A stretch of 64,000 nt of DNA from CAZMGG01 sp964565715. Lineage in GTDB: Bacteria > Planctomycetota > UBA1135 > UBA2386. The notes beneath the pieces are model-generated. The model searched no databases. It saw nothing but the letters and a program-made list of their open reading frames with translations, and was not told the origin of the DNA. How positions within the stretch are numbered: position 1 is the first letter of the stretch; each line of letters opens with the position of its first letter. Shown in pieces: positions 34,448 to 42,891 of the stretch. The position numbers were made by a program, and so were the translations under genes. Location: positions 1-64,000 of the forward strand of contig CAZMGG010000012.1 of the NCBI GenBank assembly GCA_964565715.1, in the 5' to 3' direction.

Positions 34448-34789
34448 TTACATCGCCAGCGCCGTCGCCACCAGGCTCAGCAGCCCGGTGCAGACGTTGG
34501 CCACCGTCGCCAGCAGGAACGCGCGCCCCGGCGGCAACGGCACCAGCAGCCGATAGCCGAGCATCTCGCCCAGCAACACCAACGCCTCCAGCGAGAGGAA
34601 CTCGTGCCAGAAGTTCCAGAGCAGCAGCGTCGCCAGCGGGTGCGTCACCAGGTTCAACGCGATGCAGGCCCGCAGTCCGCGAACCTGCACCGCGTGCTCC
34701 TGCCGTCGCAGCAGCATGCGCACGAGGAGCACCTCCACCACCAGCGTCAGCAGCAGCCACGGCAGGTACGCCAGCAGGCCGCTCAGCAC
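34448..34789 (-). CDS. small integral membrane protein, last gene of a three-gene cassette
   Basis: The 113-residue protein has three or four membrane helices (LLAYLPWLLLTLVVEVLLVR, NLVTHPLATLLLWNF, LLATVANVCTGLLSLVATAL). LEALVLLGEMLGYRLL carries Glu residues within or beside a helix. I do not recognise a family with confidence. The GTG at 34789 overlaps the upstream gene by 7 bases (GTGCTGA), which decides the start and implies coupled translation with the two upstream membrane or lipoprotein genes. Confidence 0.65.
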   Translation of the reverse strand: MLSGLLAYLPWLLLTLVVEVLLVRMLLRRQEHAVQVRGLRACIALNLVTHPLATLLLWNFWHEFLSLEALVLLGEMLGYRLLVPLPPGRAFLLATVANVCTGLLSLVATALAM

Positions 34790-35337
34790 GTCACACCTCC
34801 GGCAGGCCGCGAGCGCCAGAGCCGCACGGCCAGCACCGCGCCGCCGGCGGCCACCACCAGCAGCCACCACCACTCGCCGCCGGCGGGCAGCCGGGCGCCG
34901 AAGCCGTCGAAGCGCTCCTCGCCCAGCCGTTCCAGCCGGATCGCCTGGCCGTCGACGCCATCGATCCGCCACGTGGTGAGCACGCGGGCGAGCGGCGTGC
35001 CGGCCGGCACGCTGGCCACCTCGGCGAACGTGTCGCTGTGCGGATGCTGCTCCAGCCACGCCTCGGACCACTGGCTCGGCAGGGGCTGGTCCAGGGGCAG
35101 CAGGTAGAGCCGCGTGCCGTACTTGCTGGAGAAGGAGAACGGCTGCCCCGACTGCACCTCGTGGACGCCGCCGAAGCCGCGCACCGGCGAGGCCACCAGG
35201 CGGAAGCCCGCCGGCACCGTGCCCTCCACCGCCATCTCGTGCCGCACGGACTTGTGACCGGGCGGCAGCACGTCCGGCGCCAGGAACGCGAGCGCGGACA
35301 GGAGCAGGACCTTCGCACCGGGCATCGCCGGCATCAT
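34783..35337 (-). CDS. exported single-pass membrane protein, middle gene of the cassette
   Basis: The 184-residue protein has a hydrophobic N-terminus (KVLLLSALAFLAPDVLPPGH), probably a signal, and a C-terminal membrane helix (WWWLLVVAAGGAVLAVRLWR). The ~130 residues between are beta-rich (RHEMAVEGTVPAGFRLVASP, FSFSSKYGTRLYLLPLDQ) and would face the periplasm. No family recognised. The ATG at 35337 overlaps the upstream lipoprotein stop (ATGA), and its stop overlaps the next gene by 7 bases. Confidence 0.65.
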   Translation of the reverse strand: MMPAMPGAKVLLLSALAFLAPDVLPPGHKSVRHEMAVEGTVPAGFRLVASPVRGFGGVHEVQSGQPFSFSSKYGTRLYLLPLDQPLPSQWSEAWLEQHPHSDTFAEVASVPAGTPLARVLTTWRIDGVDGQAIRLERLGEERFDGFGARLPAGGEWWWLLVVAAGGAVLAVRLWRSRPAGGVTC

Positions 35338-36005
35338 CGGCGATGCCGCGACAGTTCCCCAAGCTCGTTCATGGCGATCGCCACGCTGCCGTCCCTGGCA
35401 CTCGCCGTGGCCACGAGGCGGAACAGCCGGCCGTGGCGCGCGCCGAAGACCGTCAGCCGATGGCCGGCGGCCTCGGTGGCGATCCAGGCCGGGTCCAGCG
35501 TGCTCCGTTCGCCGGTGCCGTCCCGCGCCGAGGCCTCGTCCGGCCACCAGCGCAGGTCGTCGAGCGGCCCGAACCAGCACTGCAGGGCGAAGTGCAGGTA
35601 GTCGGCGGCTTCGTGCGGCGCGATGACGCGCTGCTCGGCCCGGGCGATGGCGTTGAACAGGGCCGGCGCGTGCTGATCGCTGAGGCCGGCGGTGACGGCG
35701 CTGACCGTCACGGCGCGGCCGTCCGGCGTGAGCGCCACCACCGCGCCGGGCGTGTGCGGCCAGGTGTAGTTGGTCACCAGGAACAGGCGGTGCTTCTGCC
35801 AGAACGGCGCGGGCAGGGGCTGCGCGGTCTGGTGCTCCGACAGCCGCTCGCCGTAGATCGCGCGCAGCACGGTCCGGGCCGGCTCCGCGTCCTGGGTGCT
35901 GGCCGCGGTCCCTGGCCCGGCGTCGCCGGTGCCGCAGCAGGCGGACAGCAGGAGCCAGGCAACGGCGAGGCCGGAACGGACGAACGGATGGGTCGGCTGG
36001 GCCAT
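35334..36005 (-). CDS. lipoprotein of unknown function, first gene of the cassette
   Basis: The 223-residue protein has a hydrophobic segment ending LLLSAC, a lipobox with a second Cys directly after. The mature part has an initial low-complexity linker and then a mixed domain (FWQKHRLFLVTNYTWPHTPG, VVALTPDGRAVTVSAVTAGL, EAADYLHFALQCWFGPLDDL). No catalytic motif or family recognised. It is divergent from the Tat-exported protein gene at 36120 and coupled downstream to two membrane-protein genes, so the three probably form one envelope complex (inference). Confidence 0.65.
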   Translation of the reverse strand: MAQPTHPFVRSGLAVAWLLLSACCGTGDAGPGTAASTQDAEPARTVLRAIYGERLSEHQTAQPLPAPFWQKHRLFLVTNYTWPHTPGAVVALTPDGRAVTVSAVTAGLSDQHAPALFNAIARAEQRVIAPHEAADYLHFALQCWFGPLDDLRWWPDEASARDGTGERSTLDPAWIATEAAGHRLTVFGARHGRLFRLVATASARDGSVAIAMNELGELSRHRR

Positions 36006-36119
36006 GGGCAGGGAAGGGCTGGGCGCCAACGTCACCGGCCGCCGCCGGTTTCGGGAGAGTTCCCCGATCCCGGGCAACGCCGGGGCCGCGATGCGATGAT
36101 CGCCACCAGGAGAACTGTC

Positions 36120-37556
36120 ATGAGCATGCCCGATCGTCGCCAGTTCCTCGGTTGCCTCGGCGCCGGCGCCGTGTTGCGCCCGCAGGACCCGCCTCCCGCC
36201 GACAACCCCGCGAGCCGCACCGACCTGCACGCCCTGGCCGAACTGGCCCGCCGGACGCCGCGGCGCGACCTGCCGAAGACCTGCCGCCAACTGCACGCAC
36301 AGGGCGTCGACTGGCGGGATCTGCTGGGCGCGGCGTTCCTGGCCGGTATCCGCGACGTGCAGCCCCGGCCGGTGGGCTTCGCCTTCCACTGCGTCCTGAT
36401 GACCTGGTCGGGCTACCAGATCGGCTTCGCAGTGCCGCCCGAAGACCGTCTCCGGGTCGCGCTCTACAACCTCGACGACCTGAAGGAAAGCCAGGTGCGC
36501 GAGCAGCGCAACGGCGACTGGACGCTGCCGCCCGCGCCGACGGTGGACGCCGCCATCGACGCCGCCCGCGCCGCCCGCGACCTCGCTGCCAGCCTGGACG
36601 GCTGGCACGAGGACGGCGCCGACCGCGCCGCCACCGCGCTGGCCCGCTGCGCCTCGCTGGACGAGGCCTTCCAGCCCCTCTGGCTGCGCGCCGGCCGCGA
36701 CTTCACCAACATCGGTCACAAGGCCATCTTCGTCGTGCAGGCCTTCCGCACCCTGCAGCAGATCGGCTGGCGCTTCGGCGAGGAGGTCCTGCGCTCGCTC
36801 GCCTGGGGCCTGCTGGAAGGCCGGCCCGGTGCCGCCGACCAGCACTTCCCGCCGAACCGCGAACGGGCGGCGCGCCTCTCCTGGGACGGCCGCCGCGGCC
36901 GGCTGTCGGTCGCGCTGGCAGACGACCTCTGCCGGCACCTGCGCACCGCCGATCCGGACCAGGCCGCCGAGGCGGTGGTGGCCGCACTGCGGGACGGCGC
37001 CGACCTCCAGGCCGTGCACGACGGCCTGCGGCTCTGGGCGATGGAACTGCTGCTGCGGCTGCCCGGCATCGTCGGCGTACATCCGCTGACGGTCACCAGC
37101 GCGCTGCTGTTTGCCGGCAACCGGGTGCACGAGCCCACCGACCGCGTCACGCTGACGCTGCAGGCGGCGAGCTGGCTCGCAGCGTTCCGCGACGTCTTCG
37201 CCGCCCGCTCGGGCTACCGGCAGGACGCTCCGGGGCTGGTGGAACTGCAGCCCGCGGACACCCTGGCGGACGCCGCCGACGTGTTGCGCATGGAGGGTCG
37301 GGCGCGCGGCGCGGCGTTGCCCCTGGCGCTGGCTTCGGTGCAGCCCGACGGCGGTGCAACCTTCGGCCAGCAGGTGCGGCACTGGCTCGTGCGCAAGGTG
37401 GCGGAGCACCACGACTACAAGTTCGCGGCGGCGCTGCTCGAAGAGGCGGCGCTGGCGCAGCCGGCCGTGGGCCACCGGCTGCTGGCGGCGGGCACGTGCT
37501 TCCTGCGCGGTCCCGGCGACGCCGACCATCCGGTGGCCGGCCCTGACAAGACATGA
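36120..37556 (+). CDS. Tat-exported protein of a Planctomycetota-type family, function unknown
   Basis: The 478-residue protein begins MSMPDRRQFLGCLGAGAV, a twin-arginine signal. The rest is helical with conserved-looking blocks HCVLMTWSGYQIGF, NLDDLKESQVREQRNGDWTL and FTNIGHKAIFVVQAFRTLQQ. The last two recall questin-oxidase-like proteins, but I cannot confirm this. Tat export suggests folding or a cofactor in the cytoplasm before transport. The start is fixed by an AGGAG ribosome site 7 bases before the ATG. Its 3' end meets the convergent dinB at an AT-rich hairpin. Confidence 0.65.
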   Translation: MSMPDRRQFLGCLGAGAVLRPQDPPPADNPASRTDLHALAELARRTPRRDLPKTCRQLHAQGVDWRDLLGAAFLAGIRDVQPRPVGFAFHCVLMTWSGYQIGFAVPPEDRLRVALYNLDDLKESQVREQRNGDWTLPPAPTVDAAIDAARAARDLAASLDGWHEDGADRAATALARCASLDEAFQPLWLRAGRDFTNIGHKAIFVVQAFRTLQQIGWRFGEEVLRSLAWGLLEGRPGAADQHFPPNRERAARLSWDGRRGRLSVALADDLCRHLRTADPDQAAEAVVAALRDGADLQAVHDGLRLWAMELLLRLPGIVGVHPLTVTSALLFAGNRVHEPTDRVTLTLQAASWLAAFRDVFAARSGYRQDAPGLVELQPADTLADAADVLRMEGRARGAALPLALASVQPDGGATFGQQVRHWLVRKVAEHHDYKFAAALLEEAALAQPAVGHRLLAAGTCFLRGPGDADHPVAGPDKT

Positions 37557-37575
37557 GTATCTTTTAGAAAGACTC
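37555..37575. terminator. possible bidirectional terminator between convergent genes
   Basis: An unusually AT-rich imperfect inverted repeat, GAGTATCTTTT then AGAAAGACTC, fills the whole 19-base gap between the Tat-exported protein and dinB stops. T-rich and A-rich arms could serve both strands. The stem is imperfect. Confidence 0.35.
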
Positions 37576-38796
37576 TTATGGCTTCTGATCGGCGCCGCCC
37601 TGGATCGGCCCCCAGGGCGTCGTGCCGCGCCGTTCGCCGCCGCGCCGGATCGCGTCCTCGCCGAACCGGTCGCGGATCGCATCCATCGCCTCGGTGACCT
37701 TCCGGCCCTTGCCGGGCCGGCTCGCGCCCGGCGCGAACAGGTCGCCCTGCGCCACCGTCGTCGGTGGGCCCAGGTCGGCCCCGGTCACGCCGAGCAGGCG
37801 GATGCCCGGCGTGCCCGGCCACGCCGCGGTGAACAGGTCCCACGCCGTGCGGAACAGCACCAGATCGTCCTGCGTGGCCACGACCTTGCGCTGCCGCGTG
37901 AAGGTCGTGAAGTCCGGATGGCGCACCTTCAGCCGCACGCACGCCGCGGCCACCCCCTGCCGGCGCAGGCGGCGACCGACCTGCTCGCTGAGCTGCAGCA
38001 GCACACCGCGGCACTCGTCCTCGGTGACCAGGTCCTCGGCGAAGGTCAGCTCATGGCCGATCGACTTCGCCGCGTGATCGCCCTCCACCGGCCGGTCGTC
38101 GATGCCGTTGGCCAGCGCCCAGAAGTGCTCGCCCATGTGCTCGCCGAACGCCGCCACGAGCTGCTCCCGCTGGAGCGCCTGCACGTCGCCGATGGTGACG
38201 AGCCCGTGCCGGTGCAGCCGTTCCACCGCCTTCGGGCCCGCACCCCACAGGCGCCCCACCGGCAACGGCCGCAGGAACGCGCGCTCGGTGCCCGGCGCCA
38301 CCACCACCAGGCCGTCGGGCTTCTGCAGATCCGACGCCACCTTCGCCACGTACTTGCTGGCGGCGACGCCGACCGACACCGTCAGCTGCGTCGCCGCACG
38401 CACGTCGTCCTTGATGCGCCGGGCGATCGTCGGCCCGTCGCCGAACAGCGCCCGCGAGCCGGTGACGTCGAGGAACGCCTCGTCCAGCGACAACGGCTCC
38501 ACCTGGTCGGTGTAGCGCTCGAACACCTCCCGGATCTGGTCGGCCACCGCGGCGTACGCTTCCATCCGTGGCGGCACGAAGATCGCCTGCGGACAGAGCT
38601 GCTTCGCCCGCACGCCGGGCATCGCCGAGTGCACGCCGAACCGGCGGGCCTCGTAGCTGGCGGTGGCCACCACCGACCGCGGCGTGCTGCCGCCGACGAT
38701 CACCGGCTTGCCCCGCAGCTCCGGCCGGTCGCGCTGCTCGATGGCCGCGTAGAACGCGTCCATGTCGGCGTGCAGGATGGTGCGCGGGTCGGACAT
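37576..38796 (-). CDS. dinB: DNA polymerase IV (Y-family translesion polymerase)
   Basis: The 406-residue enzyme copies past damaged bases. The palm metal sites are clear: ILHADMDAFYAAIEQ (Asp11, Asp13) and LSLDEAFLDVTG. SYEARRFGVHSAMPG, VSVGVAASKYVAKVASDLQKP and the HhH region VGRLWGAGPKAVERLHRHG complete the core. The little-finger domain follows (SIGHELTFAEDLVTEDE), with a ~50-residue tail and no canonical beta-clamp peptide seen. The start MSDPRTILHADMD is typical. No LexA box was recognised upstream; a TATGGT box lies 51 bases upstream inside an Rpn-like remnant. Confidence 0.95.
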   Translation of the reverse strand: MSDPRTILHADMDAFYAAIEQRDRPELRGKPVIVGGSTPRSVVATASYEARRFGVHSAMPGVRAKQLCPQAIFVPPRMEAYAAVADQIREVFERYTDQVEPLSLDEAFLDVTGSRALFGDGPTIARRIKDDVRAATQLTVSVGVAASKYVAKVASDLQKPDGLVVVAPGTERAFLRPLPVGRLWGAGPKAVERLHRHGLVTIGDVQALQREQLVAAFGEHMGEHFWALANGIDDRPVEGDHAAKSIGHELTFAEDLVTEDECRGVLLQLSEQVGRRLRRQGVAAACVRLKVRHPDFTTFTRQRKVVATQDDLVLFRTAWDLFTAAWPGTPGIRLLGVTGADLGPPTTVAQGDLFAPGASRPGKGRKVTEAMDAIRDRFGEDAIRRGGERRGTTPWGPIQGGADQKP

Positions 38797-38833
38797 CAGC
38801 GGTGCGATGCCATGACGGGCCCCAGGGCCAGGC

Positions 38834-38879
38834 CTGGAACGGGCAGGACCATAGCACCAGCAGCCCCCGCTGTCCGCGC
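38834..38879 (-). pseudogene. 46-base remnant resembling the Rpn nuclease gene
   Basis: This stretch matches 32744-32789 of the Rpn gene at 41 of 46 bases with no gap, including an 18-base identical core (AGGACCATAGCACCAGCA). Read on the minus strand it encodes RGQRGLLVLWSCPFQ, against RGQGGLLVLWSYLFQ in the Rpn protein. Similarity stops sharply on both sides. It is probably a leftover of another Rpn paralogue, now forming part of the dinB upstream region. Confidence 0.55.
38848..38853 (-). promoter_or_regulatory. -10-like TATGGT box upstream of dinB
   Basis: TATGGT on the minus strand lies 51 bases before the dinB ATG, in the context GTGCTATGGTCC, the same core as the box before the hydrolase gene at 7434. 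It lies within the Rpn-like remnant, where the same bases are coding, so chance is possible. Confidence 0.3.
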
Positions 38880-38934
38880 CTTGGAATTCCGCGGCCGGAT
38901 GCGTCCATCGGCCGACCCCGACGTCTCCGGGGGC

Positions 38935-39183
38935 ATGAACGCACGACGCATCGTCACCCTCTGCCTGCCGATCCTGTTCGCCTGCTGCGGCACGACCGGC
39001 TCCCGCCCCCCCGCCGACCGCGCCACCGACCCCGCCGCTGCCACCGGCTGTTGCGATCCCGACTGCTGCGGCCCGAACTGCTGCGCGCCCGGCGGCGGTG
39101 ACCCGGACTGCTGCCCACCCGGCTGCTGCACCGTCGCCGCCAGCCCCGGCGCCTGCTGCGCGGTGGCCCGCCCTTCCCGGTAG
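38935..39183 (+). CDS. small CC-repeat (Cys-rich) lipoprotein
   Basis: The 82-residue protein has a hydrophobic N-terminus ending LPILFACC, a probable lipobox. The mature part has repeated vicinal cysteines: GCCDPDCCGPNCC, then DPDCCPPGCC and GACC, with Pro, Gly and Asp between. Such CC clusters could bind soft metals or form disulfides. It lies 9 bases upstream of a SigZ-like sigma gene whose C-terminus is also Cys-rich, so the two are probably one transcript. No named family recognised. Strong codon bias and the lipobox support a real gene despite the short length. Confidence 0.6.
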   Translation: MNARRIVTLCLPILFACCGTTGSRPPADRATDPAAATGCCDPDCCGPNCCAPGGGDPDCCPPGCCTVAASPGACCAVARPSR

Positions 39184-39192
39184 AACATCGCC

Positions 39193-39735
39193 ATGGTGCC
39201 GGACCTGGGCACGGACTTCCTCGACCGCCTGCGCGCGTTCGTGCGCCGGCGGCTGCCGTCGGCGACCGACGCCGACGACGTCCTGCAGACCGTGCTGCTG
39301 AAGCTGGCGCAGCACGGCGCGACGGTGCAGCCCGGCGCGGTGCCGGCCTGGCTGTTCCAGGTGGCGCGATCCGCGGTGATCGACTGGCACCGCGCCCGCC
39401 GGCGGGCGCCGGCGGCACTGGACGCCGAGCCGGTGTCTGCCGGTCCGCTGGCGGACGAACGCGGCGAACTGGCGCGCTGCCTGGAGCCGTTGCTGGCCGA
39501 TCTGCCCGCCGACGACCGGGCACTGCTGCAGGCGGTGGATCTGGACGGGCTGTCCCAGGCCGAGCTGGCGCGCCGCGACGGCGTGGCGCCGTCGACCGTC
39601 AAGTCACGGGTGCAGCGGGCGCGGGCGCGGCTGCGGGCGATCGTCGAGGCGTGCTGCGAGGTCGAACTGGACCGCCGCGGCCAGCCGACCGGCGCCTGGG
39701 CCCGTCGCGGCGGGGCCTGCGGCTGCGGGCCGTGA
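39193..39735 (+). CDS. SigZ-like ECF RNA polymerase sigma factor with Cys-rich C-terminus
   Basis: The 180-residue protein has sigma region 2 (LRAFVRRRLPSATDADDVLQ, AWLFQVARSAVIDWHRARR) and region 4 (LQAVDLDGLSQAELARRDGV, PSTVKSRVQRARARLR). The tail VEACCEVELDRRGQP followed by ACGCGP matches the SigZ-type ending, where vicinal Cys residues follow region 4. No separate anti-sigma gene is adjacent. The Cys tail may sense metal or redox state directly, or contact the CC-repeat lipoprotein encoded just upstream (inference). Its stop lies one base from the convergent ELWxSDGT gene stop. Confidence 0.85.
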   Translation: MVPDLGTDFLDRLRAFVRRRLPSATDADDVLQTVLLKLAQHGATVQPGAVPAWLFQVARSAVIDWHRARRRAPAALDAEPVSAGPLADERGELARCLEPLLADLPADDRALLQAVDLDGLSQAELARRDGVAPSTVKSRVQRARARLRAIVEACCEVELDRRGQPTGAWARRGGACGCGP

Positions 39736-39736
39736 G

Positions 39737-42700
39737 CTAGCGCCCGAACACCAGCCGCACGCCGTTGCTGAGCGAGAGCGCGAAGGCAGGCCCCGCCGCC
39801 ACCGTCAGCGCCTGCACCGACATGCGTATGCCCAACAGACCCGGCGTGTTGGGCACCGGCAGGGCCGGCAGCGACCAGCGGCCCTGCGCATCGGTCTGGA
39901 ACACCGACTGAACCGGCACCGGGACCTGCACCCACACCTCGCAGCCCTCGCCGAGATCCAGGGGCGGACCCGCCGCCGGTCCGAACGCCAGCACGCCGGT
40001 GGTCATCGGTGCGGCGTCGCGCAGCAGCAGGTCGGCGGTGCCGCCGAGCACCGGATCGCCGACCCACAGCCGCGGCGGCATCTGCCCGCGCGGCGCGCAG
40101 CCGACGCCTGTGACCTGGCTCGAGGCGCCGAGGTGGACCTTCCACACCTCGAAGCCGTGGCGGCCATCCTCGGCGGTGAAGTACGCGTCGCCGTCCACCA
40201 GCACCGCCCGCTGCGGCTGGCTCCAATTCGAACCCGGATACAGATCCCCGAGCGGCCGAGTGCCGGCGGCCGTGCCGTCGCTGACCCACGGTTCCAGGCC
40301 GGTCGCCAGCTGATAGCCGCCGAACAGGACCTGGCGGCTGCCGATCGCCGCCAGGGCGCCGATGCCGCGGGCATTGGTCGAGGGTCGCGCGAACGTCGCC
40401 ACCGCCACCGTCGCCGCGACGGTGCCATCGGTGCGGAACAGCGCGTCGCCGGCGGGCGTCAACGCCGTGAAGAACGCGCGCGCACCCTGCACGGTGAACT
40501 CGCGGGGCACGCTGCCGGTGCTGCCGGGCCAGGCATCGGCGAGACGGCGCGTGCCCGCGGCGGTGCCGTCGGTGACCCAGGGTTCCTCGCCCGAGGTGCC
40601 GTCGTCGGCGCGGAACAGCACCAGGTCGCCGAAGGAAGTCAGCGCGCGCGGCGACGAACCCGCGGTCCCGGGCCGCACGTCGGCCAGCGGCACCGTGCCG
40701 GCAGCGGTGCCGTCGGTGATCCACAGCTCCTCGCCGCGCGTCGTGTCGCGGCCGACGAAGACGAGACGGCGACCGAGCGGCGCCAGCTCCATCACCTGGC
40801 TCGGGTTCAGCCAGAACGTGCCGGCCTGGGTGCCGTCACTGCGCCAGAGGCCACTGCCCGACCAGCCCGCCACGAGGTAGACCAGGTCGCCGGCGCCGGC
40901 GAACTGGAAGGCCTCGTAGTTGCCGGCGATCGGTCGGAGCCGTGCGAACTGCGGCGGCTCGCCGTAGCCCCGGTACAGTCCCCAGCCGCCCGGGCCGAAC
41001 GCCATCAGGTAGATGGCGCCGCGGTGCACGATGCCGCGGAGCTGATAGCCCATGTTGGCGCCGCCACTGGGATAAGGCTGGAAGCTCTGCACCAGCGAGG
41101 TGCCTGCCGGCGTGCCGTCGGTGCGATGCAGGTGGACCGGCACGTTGCCCGGATCGGCCATGAAGTAGAGGTGCCGGCCGTGGCGCAGGGTGACCCAGTC
41201 ATGGGTGTAGGCGGCCACCGGATCGCCATTCCAGATGGACGGCAGGGGGCCCGGTTTCAGATCGGCGATCCGCGAGGTGCCGGCGGCGGTGCCGTCGCTG
41301 ACCCAGGGCTCGTGGCCGGTGACGCCGTCGTTGGCGGCGAACAGCAGGCGGCCGTCCAGTTCGGCGAGGCCCAGCGGCGCGGCCGAGCCGGTGTAGTCGA
41401 TGGCGGTGAGAAAGCGATCGGCGCGCTGCAGCGTGGTCGTGAGCGTCCCCTGGCTGGTGAACACGGCAGGCCCCTGGCCCACCGCATCGGCGGCGAACGC
41501 GATGCCGCCGCCGGGCAGCGGCGCGAACGCGCGCGGCAGGGAGCCGCCGGCGCCCGGCCAGAGGTCGGCGACCCGCCTGGTGCCGGCCAGGGTGCCATCG
41601 CTCACGTGCAGTTCGGCGCCGAGGCCGGCGGTCTGCGCGGCGAACCAGAAGCGGCCGCCGATGCCGGCGCCGGTTTCGATGGCGCGATGGGTGAGTCCCG
41701 GTGCCGGGCCGGGCACGAGATCGGCGAGTTGGACGGTGCCGGCGGTCGTGCCGTCGCTGAGCCACGGCTCGGAGCCGCTGATCCCATCGTCGGCGGCGAA
41801 CAGCACGCGGCCGTTCTGCACCGCCATCGGCCGCCGGCCGTACCACGGCAGGCCGTCGGCGGAGCCGGGCCGCACATCGCGCACGAGCACGGTGCCGGCC
41901 GCGGTGCCGTCGCTGCGCCACAGTTCGCGGCCGTGCACGCCATCGTTGGCGGAGAACAGCAGCACGCCGCCGAGGTCGGTGAGGGCCGCGGGATAGCTGC
42001 TCTCGCCCACGCTGGTGCCCGGATGGATGTCCTTGACCTCCACCGTGCCGGCCACGGTGCCGTCGCTCTTCCACAGCTCGTAGCCCCGGCTCCACGAGCC
42101 GGCGGCGGTGAAGAACAGCGTGCCGCCGACGGCGGCGAGGTCGTTGCAGCCGCCGTAGAACGTGAAGAGCGAACGCGTGCCCGCGACCGTGCCGTCGGTG
42201 ACCCACAGGTCGGCGCCGGCGCGGCAGAAGACGCGGCCGCCGGCGGTGGTGAACTCGGCGGGCCGCAGGGCACCGGTGGCCAGCGGGAAGGTGCCGGTGG
42301 CGGTGCCGTCGCTCCGCCAGAGGACCGCCTCTCCGCCGGTGGCGCTGCCCGGGAAGACGACCAGGGCACCGAGCACGCCGAAGGGCCGGTGCCACCAGGC
42401 ATCGGCCGGGACTCCGCTGCCAGGGCCGGGGTTGGCGTCCAGCACCAGCGCGGTGCCGGCGGGCGTGCCGTCGGTGCGCCACAGCTCGCGGCCATGCACG
42501 CCGTCGTCGGCGGAGAAGAAGAGCGTGCTGCCCACGACCGTCAGCGCCGACGGCGTCGCGCTGGCTTCACCCGGCGCGAGGTCCCTGACCAGCTGGCCGA
42601 TGCCGTTCGGGTCCATGCGGAACAGCTCGCTGCCGAACAGCGGATCGTCGCGGACGAAGTAGACCCAACCGCCCAAGGTCACGGTCTGCCGTTCCTCGAC

Positions 42701-42808
42701 GACGATGCCCGGATGCGGCACGGCGTTGACGTCGGCCACCATGCGCGGGCTCTGGGCCCCGAGCGAGGCCGCGGCGACGACGAAGGATGCGAGCGACATG
42801 CGGATCAC
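39737..42808 (-). CDS. giant exported ELWxSDGT-repeat protein
   Basis: The 1023-residue protein has a signal peptide ending AASLGAQ. About 14 repeats of the form ELWxSDGTxAGT (for example ELWRTDGTPAGT, EPWVSDGTAAGT), spaced ~50-70 residues apart with LLFSANDGVHG-type strands between, predict one or two large beta-propellers. The last ~120 residues (GVGCAPRGQMPPRLWVGDP, then VPNTPGLLGIRMSVQALT) look like a divergent copy of the shared C-terminal module. GTG at 42808 is the preferred start: GGAGG lies 5 bases upstream; the ATG nine bases further in is the alternative. Probably a secreted or surface-bound binding protein. Confidence 0.85.
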   Translation of the reverse strand: MIRMSLASFVVAAASLGAQSPRMVADVNAVPHPGIVVEERQTVTLGGWVYFVRDDPLFGSELFRMDPNGIGQLVRDLAPGEASATPSALTVVGSTLFFSADDGVHGRELWRTDGTPAGTALVLDANPGPGSGVPADAWWHRPFGVLGALVVFPGSATGGEAVLWRSDGTATGTFPLATGALRPAEFTTAGGRVFCRAGADLWVTDGTVAGTRSLFTFYGGCNDLAAVGGTLFFTAAGSWSRGYELWKSDGTVAGTVEVKDIHPGTSVGESSYPAALTDLGGVLLFSANDGVHGRELWRSDGTAAGTVLVRDVRPGSADGLPWYGRRPMAVQNGRVLFAADDGISGSEPWLSDGTTAGTVQLADLVPGPAPGLTHRAIETGAGIGGRFWFAAQTAGLGAELHVSDGTLAGTRRVADLWPGAGGSLPRAFAPLPGGGIAFAADAVGQGPAVFTSQGTLTTTLQRADRFLTAIDYTGSAAPLGLAELDGRLLFAANDGVTGHEPWVSDGTAAGTSRIADLKPGPLPSIWNGDPVAAYTHDWVTLRHGRHLYFMADPGNVPVHLHRTDGTPAGTSLVQSFQPYPSGGANMGYQLRGIVHRGAIYLMAFGPGGWGLYRGYGEPPQFARLRPIAGNYEAFQFAGAGDLVYLVAGWSGSGLWRSDGTQAGTFWLNPSQVMELAPLGRRLVFVGRDTTRGEELWITDGTAAGTVPLADVRPGTAGSSPRALTSFGDLVLFRADDGTSGEEPWVTDGTAAGTRRLADAWPGSTGSVPREFTVQGARAFFTALTPAGDALFRTDGTVAATVAVATFARPSTNARGIGALAAIGSRQVLFGGYQLATGLEPWVSDGTAAGTRPLGDLYPGSNWSQPQRAVLVDGDAYFTAEDGRHGFEVWKVHLGASSQVTGVGCAPRGQMPPRLWVGDPVLGGTADLLLRDAAPMTTGVLAFGPAAGPPLDLGEGCEVWVQVPVPVQSVFQTDAQGRWSLPALPVPNTPGLLGIRMSVQALTVAAGPAFALSLSNGVRLVFGR

Positions 42809-42843
42809 GGTGTCCTCCGAAGACAAGCCAGGGCGAGCCCTCA

Positions 42844-42871
42844 ATCCTAGGAGCCGCGCCACGGCTGTCGA
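42844..42871 (-). promoter_or_regulatory. promoter of the ELWxSDGT gene
   Basis: On the minus strand TCGACA (42866-42871), a 16-base spacer and TAGGAT (42844-42849) give a good sigma-70-like match. The leader of about 30 bases carries the GGAGG ribosome site. Confidence 0.55.
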
Positions 42872-42891
42872 CCCGCCGGGGCCCGGCCTGC

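Noticed and set aside
39193..39735. The ECF factor as part of a kinase pair like the other two
   Set aside because: No kinase gene is adjacent; the neighbours are a CC-repeat lipoprotein and a convergent secreted-protein gene, and the tail is SigZ-like.
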